From the NCBI RefSeq assembly GCF_008330225.1, contig NZ_CP042466.1, positions 2,350,001-2,414,000 of the forward strand: a stretch of 64,000 bases of DNA. The letters run 5' to 3'. The stretch comes from Geobacter sp. FeAm09. Lineage in GTDB: Bacteria; Desulfobacterota; Desulfuromonadia; Geobacterales; Pseudopelobacteraceae. Position 1 is the first letter of the stretch, and each line of letters starts with the position of its first letter. Under the pieces are notes generated by a model. The model ran no database searches. It worked only from the letters and a program-made list of their open reading frames with translations, and was not told the DNA's origin. The translations under genes and the position numbers were made by a program. Below are positions 1-10,057 of this stretch, one piece after another.

Positions 1-497
1 TGCAGTTCCAGGTTGCCGGGGCCCACCGGCACCGCCAGGGCACCGAAACGTTCGCAGGCCTGCTGAAAACCGATACCGGCGGTCCAGAGGCCGTAGCCCA
101 CCGCAATCTGCACCCGGTCCTGACGCGTTAGGCCGGCCAGTTCGTAGCAGCGGGCAAACATGGTCTGCCAGTCTTCCACATCCTTGCGGGTATAGCAGAG
201 AACCTTACGTTTGCCGGTGGTGCCGGACGAGGCGTGGATGCGCACCAGGTCGCTGAAATCGGCGGCGCGCAGGGCAAAGGGATAGCCGGCGGCCAGGTCG
301 TCCGCCGTGGTGAAGGGGAGACGGCGCAGGTCGTCCAGGCTGGTGATGCCGTCCGGCCCGATCCCGGCGGCCGAGAGACGTTCATGGTAGAAGGCGGAAT
401 GTTCGAAGGCGTGCCGCACCGTCCATTGCAGGCCGCGCAGTTGGTGGGCAGGGAGTTCTTCGCCGGTGGCGATCTTCGGGGGAAAATGAATCAACAT
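1..497 (-). CDS. paaK: Phenylacetate-CoA ligase (PaaK family), N-terminal part
   Basis: The 3' end runs off the left edge; about 165 N-terminal residues are visible, beginning MLIHFPPKIATGEELPAHQL. Residues 89-96 read ASSGTTGK, the phosphate-binding loop of the adenylate-forming superfamily in the form used by PaaK enzymes. The family activates phenylacetate or related aryl acids to the CoA thioester with ATP. It lies 42 bp downstream of iorB in the same direction. Indolepyruvate oxidoreductase makes aryl-acetyl-CoA and PaaK links the free acid to the same pool, so the three genes probably form one aryl-acid unit. The exact substrate cannot be read from this fragment. Confidence 0.9.
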   Translation of the reverse strand, partial: MLIHFPPKIATGEELPAHQLRGLQWTVRHAFEHSAFYHERLSAAGIGPDGITSLDDLRRLPFTTADDLAAGYPFALRAADFSDLVRIHASSGTTGKRKVLCYTRKDVEDWQTMFARCYELAGLTRQDRVQIAVGYGLWTAGIGFQQACERFGALAVPVGPGNLEL

Positions 498-539
498 GGC
501 AGGTATCGACTCCGAGAATAGTCTATGACACGCTTGGTA

Positions 540-1061
540 TCAGGCTGCGCCGCTTCCGGCGCCAAGGGCCGCCAGGGCCCCCTCCAGCACGGCGGGTTTT
601 GCGTGCAACTTCCGCCGAATGGCTCTATCCAACTCATCAATCGTACAAAAAAGACGCCCGGTGGCCAGGGCGCGGCCGAGAACGATCAGGTTGACCGCCT
701 GGGGATTGCCCAACCGCAAGGCAATGGCATCGGCATCGATGGTCGCAGCTTCGGCCAGGGAGTCAGAAGCTCCGGCGTTGGCCGCAATCCAGCCGTCCGG
801 CCGCAGAAACGGGCGATGGAGCGGCACATTCCCCGGCTTGAGGGCGATCAGGCCGTCGGCCTGCCCCGGACGCACCAGGGGACTGGAGAAATCGCCCACC
901 TTGAGATGGGAGATGACGATGCCGCCCCGCTGGGCCATGCCGTGGGTCTCGGAGGTCAACACCGGCAGCCCCATGGCAATGGCCGTCTCCGCCAGAAGCC
1001 GGGTGATGAAGAGAATCCCCTGCCCCCCCACCCCGGAGATGATCAGTTGTTGTGAGATCAT
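540..1061 (-). CDS. iorB: Indolepyruvate:ferredoxin oxidoreductase, beta subunit
   Basis: 173 residues from the ATG at 1061 (MISQQLIISGVGGQG). The glycine-rich SGVGGQG stretch at residues 9-15 is typical of the gamma-type domain of 2-oxoacid:ferredoxin oxidoreductases. With IorA it oxidatively decarboxylates arylpyruvates to aryl-acetyl-CoA and reduces ferredoxin in the cytoplasm. The start overlaps the iorA stop as ATGA, which implies translational coupling. A longer frame reaching 1112 exists, but it would run back into iorA, so the shorter start is preferred. Confidence 0.93.
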   Translation of the reverse strand: MISQQLIISGVGGQGILFITRLLAETAIAMGLPVLTSETHGMAQRGGIVISHLKVGDFSSPLVRPGQADGLIALKPGNVPLHRPFLRPDGWIAANAGASDSLAEAATIDADAIALRLGNPQAVNLIVLGRALATGRLFCTIDELDRAIRRKLHAKPAVLEGALAALGAGSGAA

Positions 1062-2890
1062 GGCCGTCCCCCTTCCCTGCGGATCGCTTTCACCGGGCAG
1101 ACCGCCAGGCACACCCCGCAGCCGCTGCAGATCATGACGTCAACCACCACCTTGCGGCTGGCCTCATCGTAGACCAGGGCCGGGCACTCGAACTGGGCGG
1201 TGCAGTACCGGCATCCGGTGCAGGCGGCATCGACAACCGCCTGGGGACGCTTGGCGTGCCGCGCGCTTTTGTCCACCAGGCACGGGCTCTTGGCGATCAC
1301 CACCGCCACCCCCCGATCACGGGAAAAGACCAGCGCCTCCTTGACCAGGGCGGTGAAGGCCGGCAGATCCAGCGGGTCGGCGCTGCGGCAGAATTCCACG
1401 CCGCAGCCGGCCACAATCGCGGCGATGTCCACCGCTTGGCCTGCGGGGGTGCCGTGGGCCGGGGTCGGCTGGTTGCCGGTCATGGCAGTGGTGCTGTTGT
1501 CCAGGATCACCAGGACGAAGCGGGCGCCCTGCACCACGGCGTCGATCAGGGGGGGGATGCCGGCATGGAAAAAGGTGGAGTCGCCGATGGTGGCCACGAT
1601 GTCGCGCGGTTGACCGGTCACCCGGTAGGAGTGATAGAATCCGGCAGCCTGGCCGATGGCGGCCCCCATGCACAGGACCGTGTCCACGCCGCCCAGATTG
1701 ACCCCCAGGGTATAACAGCCGATGTCACTGGGGTAGATCCCCGTGGGGGCGGCTTCCTTGATGGCATAAAAGCTGGCCCGGTGCGGACACCCGGGGCAGA
1801 GGGTCGGGCGTTTGCCCGCCGCCGGAACCGCTTCGGGCAGCTCCGGCAGCGGCCTGCCGGCAAACCGGCTCAGAAGCCGTTCGATCATCTCGGGCAGCAG
1901 CTCTCCCGCCTCGGGAACGAAACCGGAGAGCTTGCCCTGCACCTGCCGGTAGTCGCGAAGCTGCATCTCCATCACCCCGGCGGTTTCCTCCAGCACCAGC
2001 ACCTCGTTGTAGGCGGTGCGAATCTCCTCCACAAAGGCACTGTGCAACGGATAGGGCTGAACCACCTGGTAGAAGGCGAATGAATCCCAGAGGCCGGAAG
2101 CAGTGGCCACCTCCCGCGCATGGGCGGCCGATACGCCGGAAGCGACTACGGCGCGACGGGTTCCGGTGGGGCGATTCAGGCAACGGGGCGCGGTCGCCCC
2201 ATGGGCGGCGAGCCGTGACAGGGTTTCGTTGAGCTTGACGTGCAACTCGTAACGGAATTTGGGAGTGGCTGCCCAGCGCTTGGGGTCTTTGCGGAAATCG
2301 GCCTTCCGCTGCAGATCCTGAACGGGGCGGGGAGCGATGTCCTGGCAGGCGTGGCAGACCCGGGTGGTGGGGCGCAGCATGACCGGCACCCCGAACTCCT
2401 CGGACAGTTGGAAGGCCAGGCCGGCCAACTCCCGGGCCTCGGCCGGGGAAGAGGGGTCCAGGACCGGGACCTTGGCCTGCATGGCCATGAGGCGGGAGTC
2501 CTGCTCGGTCTGGGAGGAATGGGGACCGGGGTCGTCGGCGCTGATCACCACGAAACCGCCCACCGTACCCAGGTAGGCAGCGCTCATCAACGGATCGGAG
2601 GCGACGTTCAGCCCCACCTGCTTCATGGCGGTGGCGGCGCGCAGCCCGCTCTGGCTGGCGGCATAGGCGATCTCGAAGGCCACCTTTTCGTTGACCGCCC
2701 ACTCCACGTGCATGTTCGCCCCCTCGGCCCGGCGCCAGGTGTCGATGGCGGAAAGGATCTCGGAGGCGGGCGTTCCCGGGTAGGAAGCCGCCACCACGCA
2801 GCCGCTCTCCACCAGGCCGCGGGCCATGGCCTCGTTTCCCTGCATCAATATCGGTTCTTGTTCCTGCAATGGCCTCTCCTCTGCTTCCAT
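1058..2890 (-). CDS. iorA: Indolepyruvate:ferredoxin oxidoreductase, alpha subunit
   Basis: About 610 residues; the catalytic subunit that binds thiamine diphosphate. The N-terminal pyruvate-oxidoreductase-like domain contains ASYPGTPASEIL. The C-terminal half has CPGCPHRASF and the TPP/Mg region GDSTFFHAGIPPLIDAV. The end carries two cysteine clusters, CTGCRYCTAQFEC and CSGCGVCLAVC, which should bind two 4Fe-4S centres that pass electrons to ferredoxin. The start is uncertain: the ATG at 2890 (MEAEERPL) is used here, but the ATG at 2845 (MQGNEAMARG) is possible and the frame stays open to 2938. iorB follows with an ATGA overlap and paaK after that. Confidence 0.93.
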   Translation of the reverse strand: MEAEERPLQEQEPILMQGNEAMARGLVESGCVVAASYPGTPASEILSAIDTWRRAEGANMHVEWAVNEKVAFEIAYAASQSGLRAATAMKQVGLNVASDPLMSAAYLGTVGGFVVISADDPGPHSSQTEQDSRLMAMQAKVPVLDPSSPAEARELAGLAFQLSEEFGVPVMLRPTTRVCHACQDIAPRPVQDLQRKADFRKDPKRWAATPKFRYELHVKLNETLSRLAAHGATAPRCLNRPTGTRRAVVASGVSAAHAREVATASGLWDSFAFYQVVQPYPLHSAFVEEIRTAYNEVLVLEETAGVMEMQLRDYRQVQGKLSGFVPEAGELLPEMIERLLSRFAGRPLPELPEAVPAAGKRPTLCPGCPHRASFYAIKEAAPTGIYPSDIGCYTLGVNLGGVDTVLCMGAAIGQAAGFYHSYRVTGQPRDIVATIGDSTFFHAGIPPLIDAVVQGARFVLVILDNSTTAMTGNQPTPAHGTPAGQAVDIAAIVAGCGVEFCRSADPLDLPAFTALVKEALVFSRDRGVAVVIAKSPCLVDKSARHAKRPQAVVDAACTGCRYCTAQFECPALVYDEASRKVVVDVMICSGCGVCLAVCPVKAIRREGGRP

Positions 2891-2959
2891 AACGTGCAAA
2901 GTGCCTATTCTGGTAACCCGGCACCGCTTTGTCAACACAAAAGCGGAACGGTCAAACGC

Positions 2960-2986
2960 AAACGGCGGCCTTTGGGGCCGCCGTTT
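2960..2986 (-). terminator. Intrinsic terminator after pyk
   Basis: A perfect 11-bp inverted repeat (AAACGGCGGCC, 2960-2970, with 2976-2986) and a 5-nt loop lies 40 bp past the pyk stop. On the minus strand it is followed by a T-rich stretch (TTTGCGTTT). It separates pyk from iorA. Confidence 0.8.
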
Positions 2987-3025
2987 CGATCTGCTCTTTT
3001 ATAGTAGATATGCACTAAGTAGATG

Positions 3026-4474
3026 TCAGTAAATCTCGAAGAACTCGCCAGTCCCCAGCTTGTGCACCTTCATCAGGTTGGTGGAACCACGCGCCTCCAC
3101 CGGCAGCCCCATGATGATGACGATAATGTCCCCCTTGCGGTAACCGGCCGCCAACATGCTGCGTTCCACCGCCATGATCTGCTGGTGCATGTCCGCCATG
3201 CTGCCGATGCCGGTGGCGCTGACCCCCCAGTAGATGGAGAGCCGCCGCTGGATCTCCGGCGATGCGGTATAGGCGATGATCGGGATATGGGGGCGAAAAT
3301 GGGAGATAAGCGCCGCCGTGCTGCCCGACTGGGTAAAGACGGCGATGGTCTTGGCACCCAGGCTCGTGGCCGCCCGGCAGGCGGATTCGGCCACCGCCTG
3401 GGCGATGCTGGGCGTTGACAGGCTTCGGTCCACGGTGCTCCAGAAATCGGCGCTCTCCACATCCTGCGCAATGCGGACCATGGTTTCCACCGCCTCGACC
3501 GGGTAATCGCCGGAGGCGGTTTCGGCGGAAAGCATGACCGCGTCGGTTCCGTCCACAATGGCGTTGGCCACGTCGGAGGTCTCGGCCCTGGTGGGGCGGG
3601 GGTTGCGGATCATGGATTCCAGCATCTGGGTGGCGGTGATGACCGGTTTGCCCGCCTCGTTGCAGGCATGAATGATCTTTTTCTGGAAGACCGGCACCTT
3701 TTCGGCCTCGATCTCCACCCCCAGATCGCCGCGGGCCACCATGACGGCATCCGTGGCCTGGAGGATCTTCTTGAAATTCTGCAACGCCTCGGGCTTTTCT
3801 ATCTTGGCCACCACCGGCGTATTTTTCCCCTTCTGGTAGATGATACGCTTGATCTGCTCCACATCCTCGGCGGTGCGCACGAAGGAGAGCGCCACGAAAT
3901 CCACCTCGGCGTCGAGGGCGAAGTCCAGGTCGGCCAGGTCCTTCTCGGTCAGGGAGGGGGCGGAGACATTCACACCCGGCAGGTTGATGCCCTTGTTGTT
4001 CTTCAGCACGCCGCCGGTTACCACCGTGCAGCGGACCCGCTCCCCATCGACGGCCACCACCTTCAGTTCCATCAGGCCGTCGTCCAGGAGGATGCGCGAT
4101 CCGGGATGAACGTCCGAGGGAAGGGAACGGTAGATCGTGGGTATGAGGCCGTCCCGGCCGAGGATATCCTCGGTGGTGATGACCACCTCCTGCCCCTTAG
4201 TCAGGGTCATGGCGTCGTTCGCCATCTTGCCGGTCCTGATCTTGGGCCCCTGCAGGTCGGCCAGAATGCCGATCTGGCGCCCCGCCGTCCCGGAAGCCTG
4301 CCTGATGGTGTGGATCAACTCCAGCTTCTGGGCGTTGTCGCCGTGGGAAAAATTGAGGCGAAAGATATCCACCCCGGCCGACATGAGCCGGGCCACCATG
4401 TCGGGTGACGAACTGGCCGGACCGAGGGTGGCTACGATCTTGGTTTTGTGTGCTGCAACAACGGTTCTTGGCAT
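3026..4474 (-). CDS. pyk: Pyruvate kinase
   Basis: 482 residues, full family length. The barrel starts with KTKIVATLGPASSS and RLNFSHGD. The metal and phosphate motifs ARGDLGVEIE and TATQMLESM are followed by the conserved MLSAETASGDYP. The C-terminal allosteric domain is complete. The enzyme makes pyruvate and ATP from phosphoenolpyruvate and ADP in the cytoplasm. The ATG at 4474 has a good Shine-Dalgarno (AAGGAG) about 6 nt upstream. It lies 43 bp downstream of the aconitase gene; a short GC hairpin at 4493-4507 sits between them and has no T-run, so the two may be partly co-transcribed. Confidence 0.96.
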   Translation of the reverse strand: MPRTVVAAHKTKIVATLGPASSSPDMVARLMSAGVDIFRLNFSHGDNAQKLELIHTIRQASGTAGRQIGILADLQGPKIRTGKMANDAMTLTKGQEVVITTEDILGRDGLIPTIYRSLPSDVHPGSRILLDDGLMELKVVAVDGERVRCTVVTGGVLKNNKGINLPGVNVSAPSLTEKDLADLDFALDAEVDFVALSFVRTAEDVEQIKRIIYQKGKNTPVVAKIEKPEALQNFKKILQATDAVMVARGDLGVEIEAEKVPVFQKKIIHACNEAGKPVITATQMLESMIRNPRPTRAETSDVANAIVDGTDAVMLSAETASGDYPVEAVETMVRIAQDVESADFWSTVDRSLSTPSIAQAVAESACRAATSLGAKTIAVFTQSGSTAALISHFRPHIPIIAYTASPEIQRRLSIYWGVSATGIGSMADMHQQIMAVERSMLAAGYRKGDIIVIIMGLPVEARGSTNLMKVHKLGTGEFFEIY

Positions 4475-4517
4475 TCATGCTCCTTCTGTGGAGCGCCCGG
4501 TTCCGGGCGCCGTGATA

Positions 4518-6464
4518 CTAGCTATGGTTTGTGTGTCTCACGTGGTTCAAGGTTCCTCCGGCCAGCAACTCCCTGCGCTGCCGCTCGGAGATGTTCAACC
4601 GCATCGTGATCCGTTTGTCTCCCACCTGGACCGGCACCTCCTCGGCGCCGCTCTCCACCAGGCGGCGCAGGTCCGAAAAGGAGATCCGGTCCCCCTGCTT
4701 CACCAGGTCGTAATCGGCCGGGTTCTTGAAGGTCAGCGGCAGGATGCCGAAGTTGACCAGGTTGGCCTTGTGGATGCGGGCAAAGCTCTTGGCCAGTTTG
4801 GCGCGGATTCCCAGGTAGCGCGGCGCAAGGGCCGCATGCTCCCGGGACGACCCCTGGCCGTAGTTCTCTCCCGCCACGACCACCCCGTTGCCGGCCGCTT
4901 TTGCCCGGGCCGGAAACTCCGCATCGACCTGTTCGAAGACGTGTTCTGCTATGGCCGGGATATTGCTGCGCAGCGGCAGCACCTTGTTGCCCGCCGGCAT
5001 GATGTGGTCGGTGCTGACATTATCCTCCAGCTTGATGATCACCTCTGCCTGCAGCGTATCCGGCAGCGCCTCGAATTCCGGGAACGGCACGATGTTCGGC
5101 CCGGTCTTGATCTCCACGGCGGCGGTATCCTCCAGGGGGAAGATGATGCCGGAATCGTCCAGCAGGTACGTTGCGGGATTCTGCACCGCCGGGTAGGCCT
5201 TGATGGCCCCCAGCTTGCGCGGGTCGGTGATCACGCCGTAAATGCCGGCTGCGGCGGCGGTCTCCGGGGAGCAGAGGTAGACCTTGTCCCCCTTGGTGCC
5301 GCTCCTGCCCGGGAAGTTGCGCGGGAAGGTGCGCAGCGAAACCTGGTCGGTGCCCGGTGCCTGCCCCATGCCGATACACCCCAGACAGCCGGACTGGTGG
5401 ATGTTCGCCCCGGCCATGAGCAACGTCACCACCCCCCCCTGGTCAGCCACGTTTTCCAGCACCTGACGGCTTCCCGGGTTGATGTGGAACGACACCTGGG
5501 GCGCGATGCGCTGCCCCTCCAGAATGCGGCAGACGGTCATCAGGTCGCGGAACGAGGAGTTGACCGAACTCCCCACCAACACCTGATCGACCTTGACCCC
5601 CTCCACCTCCCGCACCGCCACCACGTTGTCCGGCGAGGACGGGCAGGCGATGAGCGGTTCCAGTGCCGACAGGTCGATCTCGTCGTATTCGTCGTAGGCC
5701 GCTCCCTCGTCCGCCGCCAGGGGTTGCCAGCCGTCCCCCCTCCCCTGAGAGGCCAGGAACTCCCGCGTCCGTTCGTCCGAGGGGAAGATGGAGGAGGTGG
5801 CGCCCAGTTCCGCCCCCATGTTGCCGATGGTGGCGCGATCGGTGGCCGAAAGCGTGGCCACGCCGGGGCCGTAGTATTCGATGATCTTGCCCACCCCGCC
5901 CTTGACCGTATGGCGGCGCAGCATCTCCAGGATGACGTCCTTGCCGGAGACCCAGTCGGGCAGACGCCCCACCAGCTTGATCCCCATCACCTTGGGGCAG
6001 GGAAGATAAAAGGGATGGCCGGCCATGGCCAGGGCCACGTCCAGACCGCCGGCCCCGATGGCCAGCACCGAGATGCCGGCACCCGTGGGGGAGTGGGAAT
6101 CGGCCCCCAGGAGCGTGATGCCCGGCACGCCGAAGCGCTCCAGATGTACTTGGTGGGAAACGCCGTTGCCCGGCTTGGACAGGTGTACGCCGTATTTCAT
6201 GGCCGCGCTGGTCAGAAAGGCGTGGTCGTCGGCGTTTTTATAATCGGTTTGCAGCAGGTTGTGATCGATGTACTGGGCGGCCAGCCCGACCTTGACCCGC
6301 GGCAGTCCCATGGCGATGAATTCCAGCATGGCCATGGTGCCGGTGGCGTCCTGCAGAAGCGTATGGTCGATACGGATGGCAATCTCCCGGCCGGGGACCA
6401 GTTCCCCCTCCACCAGATGACGTTCGAGTATTTTGGTTGTAAGGTTCTTTGCCATGGTCATCAT
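4518..6464 (-). CDS. Aconitate hydratase (Aquifex-type)
   Basis: About 645 residues, shorter than the roughly 890-residue AcnA type and matching the Aquifex-type aconitases common in Geobacter relatives. Landmarks are LGADSHSPTGAGISVLAIGAGG, GCLGCIGMGQAPG (cluster cysteines) and GENYGQGSSREHAALAPRYLG in the swivel domain. It interconverts citrate and isocitrate in the TCA cycle. Three in-frame ATG codons lie at 6464, 6461 and 6455 behind AAGGAAGGGG; the best-spaced start is 6461 or 6455. It is followed by pyk and preceded by lpdA and sucB, a TCA-cycle neighbourhood. Confidence 0.93.
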   Translation of the reverse strand: MMTMAKNLTTKILERHLVEGELVPGREIAIRIDHTLLQDATGTMAMLEFIAMGLPRVKVGLAAQYIDHNLLQTDYKNADDHAFLTSAAMKYGVHLSKPGNGVSHQVHLERFGVPGITLLGADSHSPTGAGISVLAIGAGGLDVALAMAGHPFYLPCPKVMGIKLVGRLPDWVSGKDVILEMLRRHTVKGGVGKIIEYYGPGVATLSATDRATIGNMGAELGATSSIFPSDERTREFLASQGRGDGWQPLAADEGAAYDEYDEIDLSALEPLIACPSSPDNVVAVREVEGVKVDQVLVGSSVNSSFRDLMTVCRILEGQRIAPQVSFHINPGSRQVLENVADQGGVVTLLMAGANIHQSGCLGCIGMGQAPGTDQVSLRTFPRNFPGRSGTKGDKVYLCSPETAAAAGIYGVITDPRKLGAIKAYPAVQNPATYLLDDSGIIFPLEDTAAVEIKTGPNIVPFPEFEALPDTLQAEVIIKLEDNVSTDHIMPAGNKVLPLRSNIPAIAEHVFEQVDAEFPARAKAAGNGVVVAGENYGQGSSREHAALAPRYLGIRAKLAKSFARIHKANLVNFGILPLTFKNPADYDLVKQGDRISFSDLRRLVESGAEEVPVQVGDKRITMRLNISERQRRELLAGGTLNHVRHTNHS

Positions 6465-6493
6465 CCCCTTCCTTGATAGCTCATGCTGTCATT

Positions 6494-6499
6494 ATTATA
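6494..6499 (-). promoter_or_regulatory. Probable -10 box upstream of aconitase
   Basis: On the minus strand the sequence reads GGGTATAATAATG about 30 bp before the aconitase start, a perfect TATAAT. The -35 is poor (TTCCGG at 16 bp), so an activator may be needed. A 10-bp inverted repeat (TGTCCGGAAG at 6530-6539, complement at 6637-6646) lies upstream. Nothing else recognisable lies between here and lpdA. Confidence 0.5.
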
Positions 6500-6749
6500 C
6501 CCTGAATCCGTGATGCCGGAATGCCGCAGTGTCCGGAAGAGCCGGGGCCTGCCCGCCACCCATGCCGTAACACGTCACTCACCTTGTCGGTCCTCTGGCG
6601 GGTTATTGCCATCTTCTTAAAGGCAAAGGCTGAGGCCTTCCGGACAAACGGAGGCATGGAGGCATCGCGGATTCAGGTATATGCCAAACCACATCGGAGG
6701 TTGCGTGCCGTTTACATTGCCCTATCCCTGTGGGATAATCAGCTTTCAC

Positions 6750-8210
6750 TCAGGCGTGGATCGCTTCCTTGTGCACATCCAGGGCAGCCTCCCGCACGGC
6801 CTCGGGCAGGGTCGGGTGGGCGTGGCAGATCAGGGCGATATCCCGGGCCGTGCCGCCGAAACTCATGATGGCGGCCGCCTCGGCAATCAGGTCCGAGGCC
6901 CGCGGGCCGACGATGTGTACCCCCAGAACCCGGTCCGTATCCTCATGGGCCAGGATCTTGACGAACCCTTCCGTTTCGTCCATGCAGCGCGCCCGGCCAA
7001 GGGCGGCAAAGTTGAACCGGCCGCTCCGGTAGGGGGTGCCGGCCTCCTTGAGCTGCTCCTCGGTCTTGCCCACCGTCGCCCCTTCGGGCCAGGTATAGAC
7101 TACGCCGGGGATATACTCGTACTCCACCACCGCGACCTTGCCCGCCATGCGTTCCACGCAGGCCACCCCCTCTTCCGAGGCCTTGTGGGCCAGCATGGGG
7201 CCCGGTACCAGGTCGCCGATGGCATAGACGCCCGGCACGGAGGTCTGGTAATCCCCGTCCACCGCCACCCTCCCCTTCTCGTCAAGCCGCACCCCCACCC
7301 CTTCCAGGTTGAGGCCGGCCGTCAGGGGGCGGCGGCCCACGGCCACCAGCAGGCGGTCGCAATCGATCTCTTCGCTGCCGGTACCGGCGTTGTACTGGAC
7401 AATGGCCTTGCTGCCGATGCGGCGCACCCCGGTGATACGCGTCCCCAGCTTGAACTGGATCCCCTGTTTGCGCAGGGAGCGGTAGAGGGTATCCCCCGCC
7501 TGGCGGTCCATGACCGGCACGATCTGGGGCATCATCTCAATCACCGTCACCTGCGCCCCCAGGCGGCGCCACACCGACCCAAGCTCCAGGCCGATGAAGC
7601 TCCCGCCGGCCACCACCAGGTGCTGGGGAAGTTCGTCGAAACAGAGCGCCTCCCGGGCAGTGACCACCACCTGCCCGTCATAGGGGATGCCGGGGAGCAT
7701 GGCGGCCTCGCTGCCGGTTGCCAGCAGTACCCGGGGCGCCTGGAGTTTCACGCTCGTCGCCCCGTCCGGCAGCAGGCTCTGCTGACCGGCGGGCGCCGGC
7801 GCCTCGGCAAGCGCCACCTCCACCTCGTGGCGGCCAAGGGAGTTGCGCCCCGCCAGCCTGCCCGCGCCGTGAATCCACTCGATCTCGTTCTTCTTGAAGA
7901 GATAGGCGATACCGTCGGTGTTCTTTTTGACCACGTCGTCCTTACGGCGCATCATGGCTTCCAGATTGAGCTGGGGCGGGGCGATATCGATGCCGTGCAC
8001 GGCAAAGCGATCCCGCGCCACGGCGAAAAACTCGCTGGAGTCCAAAAGAGCCTTGCTGGGGATGCACCCCTCGTTCAGACAGACGCCGCCCAAGGCGTCG
8101 CGCTTTTCGACGACGGCGACCTTCATCCCCAGTTGCGCGGCGCGGATGGCGGCCACATAGCCGCCCGGTCCGGCGCCGATAACGATAAGATCGAACAGAT
8201 GATCGGACAT
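6750..8210 (-). CDS. lpdA: Dihydrolipoyl dehydrogenase (E3)
   Basis: 486 residues. FAD-binding GAGPGG lies at residues 12-17 and the redox disulfide CLNEGCIPSK at residues 44-53. The C-terminal HAHPTLPEAV holds the catalytic His of the dimer interface. It reoxidises dihydrolipoamide on the 2-oxoacid dehydrogenase E2 and glycine-cleavage H proteins, making NADH. The start at 8210 (MSDHLFDLIVIG) is chosen because GGAGGA lies 8 nt upstream; a frame to 8237 is open. A segment around residues 140-155 (APAPAGQQSLLPDGA) is an insertion compared with compact E3 proteins. sucB is upstream, across the 177-bp repeat element. Confidence 0.95.
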   Translation of the reverse strand: MSDHLFDLIVIGAGPGGYVAAIRAAQLGMKVAVVEKRDALGGVCLNEGCIPSKALLDSSEFFAVARDRFAVHGIDIAPPQLNLEAMMRRKDDVVKKNTDGIAYLFKKNEIEWIHGAGRLAGRNSLGRHEVEVALAEAPAPAGQQSLLPDGATSVKLQAPRVLLATGSEAAMLPGIPYDGQVVVTAREALCFDELPQHLVVAGGSFIGLELGSVWRRLGAQVTVIEMMPQIVPVMDRQAGDTLYRSLRKQGIQFKLGTRITGVRRIGSKAIVQYNAGTGSEEIDCDRLLVAVGRRPLTAGLNLEGVGVRLDEKGRVAVDGDYQTSVPGVYAIGDLVPGPMLAHKASEEGVACVERMAGKVAVVEYEYIPGVVYTWPEGATVGKTEEQLKEAGTPYRSGRFNFAALGRARCMDETEGFVKILAHEDTDRVLGVHIVGPRASDLIAEAAAIMSFGGTARDIALICHAHPTLPEAVREAALDVHKEAIHA

Positions 8211-8238
8211 TGCAGATTCCTCCCAATGGACTATCAAC

Positions 8239-8415
8239 AGGCTGTTGAAAAACTCAGGTTGTTCAAAAATAGTCAGATCGTCGCACCCGGAGAAGGCTCT
8301 GCGGAGGCGTAGCAGGCCTACTCCGCCGAAGCCGCTTTGGCTGCGAAGGCCGGGCGCTACGCCGCACGAAAGGGCGTTCGAGGACGAAGGCCTGATGGCT
8401 GTTTTTCAACAACCT
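8239..8415. repeat. 177-bp element with inverted ends (MITE/REP-like)
   Basis: The ends AGGCTGTTGAAAAAC (8239-8253) and GTTTTTCAACAACCT (8401-8415) are inverted copies with one mismatch. A second partial copy of the end (AGGTTGTTCAAAAAT) lies just inside the left end. The interior is GC-rich and rich in short palindromes (GGCCT, GAAGCCGCTTTGGCT) and has no convincing ORF. It fills the whole sucB-lpdA gap. Elements with this type of end are, from general knowledge, scattered in Geobacter genomes; only this copy is visible here. Confidence 0.7.
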
Positions 8416-8426
8416 CCTAAGGCGCC

Positions 8427-9731
<1,305 letters not shown>

Positions 9732-10057
9732 GAGCAAAACTCCTTAGAAAAGGTTTCATCACCGTTTCATGAGAACGGACAGTGTTTCATTCTAGCGCAT
9801 TTTTCCCGATACGCCAGCAAAAACAAAGGGCGGCCATGCTGCGGCCGCCCCTTCGAAACCGGGTATTCCAGAAAAAACATTTGTCACGGAGCAACAGGGA
9901 TACGGGGGCTTTGAGGCAGCAAAATCAGCACATTGCCTCATCAGGGAGTTTCATGGTGATTCTCCGTTTCGGCGAATGTTCCAGGCAAAAAAAACTCCGG
10001 GTTTTTCTTCGTGGCTCTATTGTCCGACTGCCGATTTCCGGGTTGCTGCGCTCAGGA
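9732..10057. other. Intergenic region sucB-znuA-like
   Basis: This 326-bp gap holds no convincing gene. It contains the terminator of the metal-binding lipoprotein gene (9828-9850) and, on the sucB side, the sucB ribosome binding site. A weak 7-bp inverted repeat (TGAGGCA, 9912-9918 and 9934-9940) is also visible. A sucB promoter must lie here, but no clear -35/-10 pair was found. Confidence 0.5.
9828..9850 (-). terminator. Intrinsic terminator after the ZnuA-like gene
   Basis: GGGCGGCC (9828-9835) pairs with 9843-9850 around a 7-nt loop. Read on the minus strand, the stem is followed by TTTGTTTTTGC, a standard rho-independent terminator. Confidence 0.8.

Noticed and set aside
4493-4507. GC hairpin between aconitase and pyk as a terminator
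   Set aside because: The stem is short and no T-run follows on the minus strand, so it was not listed as a terminator.
4137-6476. A 779-residue open frame on the plus strand
   Set aside because: It is the antisense of the aconitase gene, with His/Gly/Arg-rich composition typical of the complement of GC-rich coding sequence, and has no recognisable domain.
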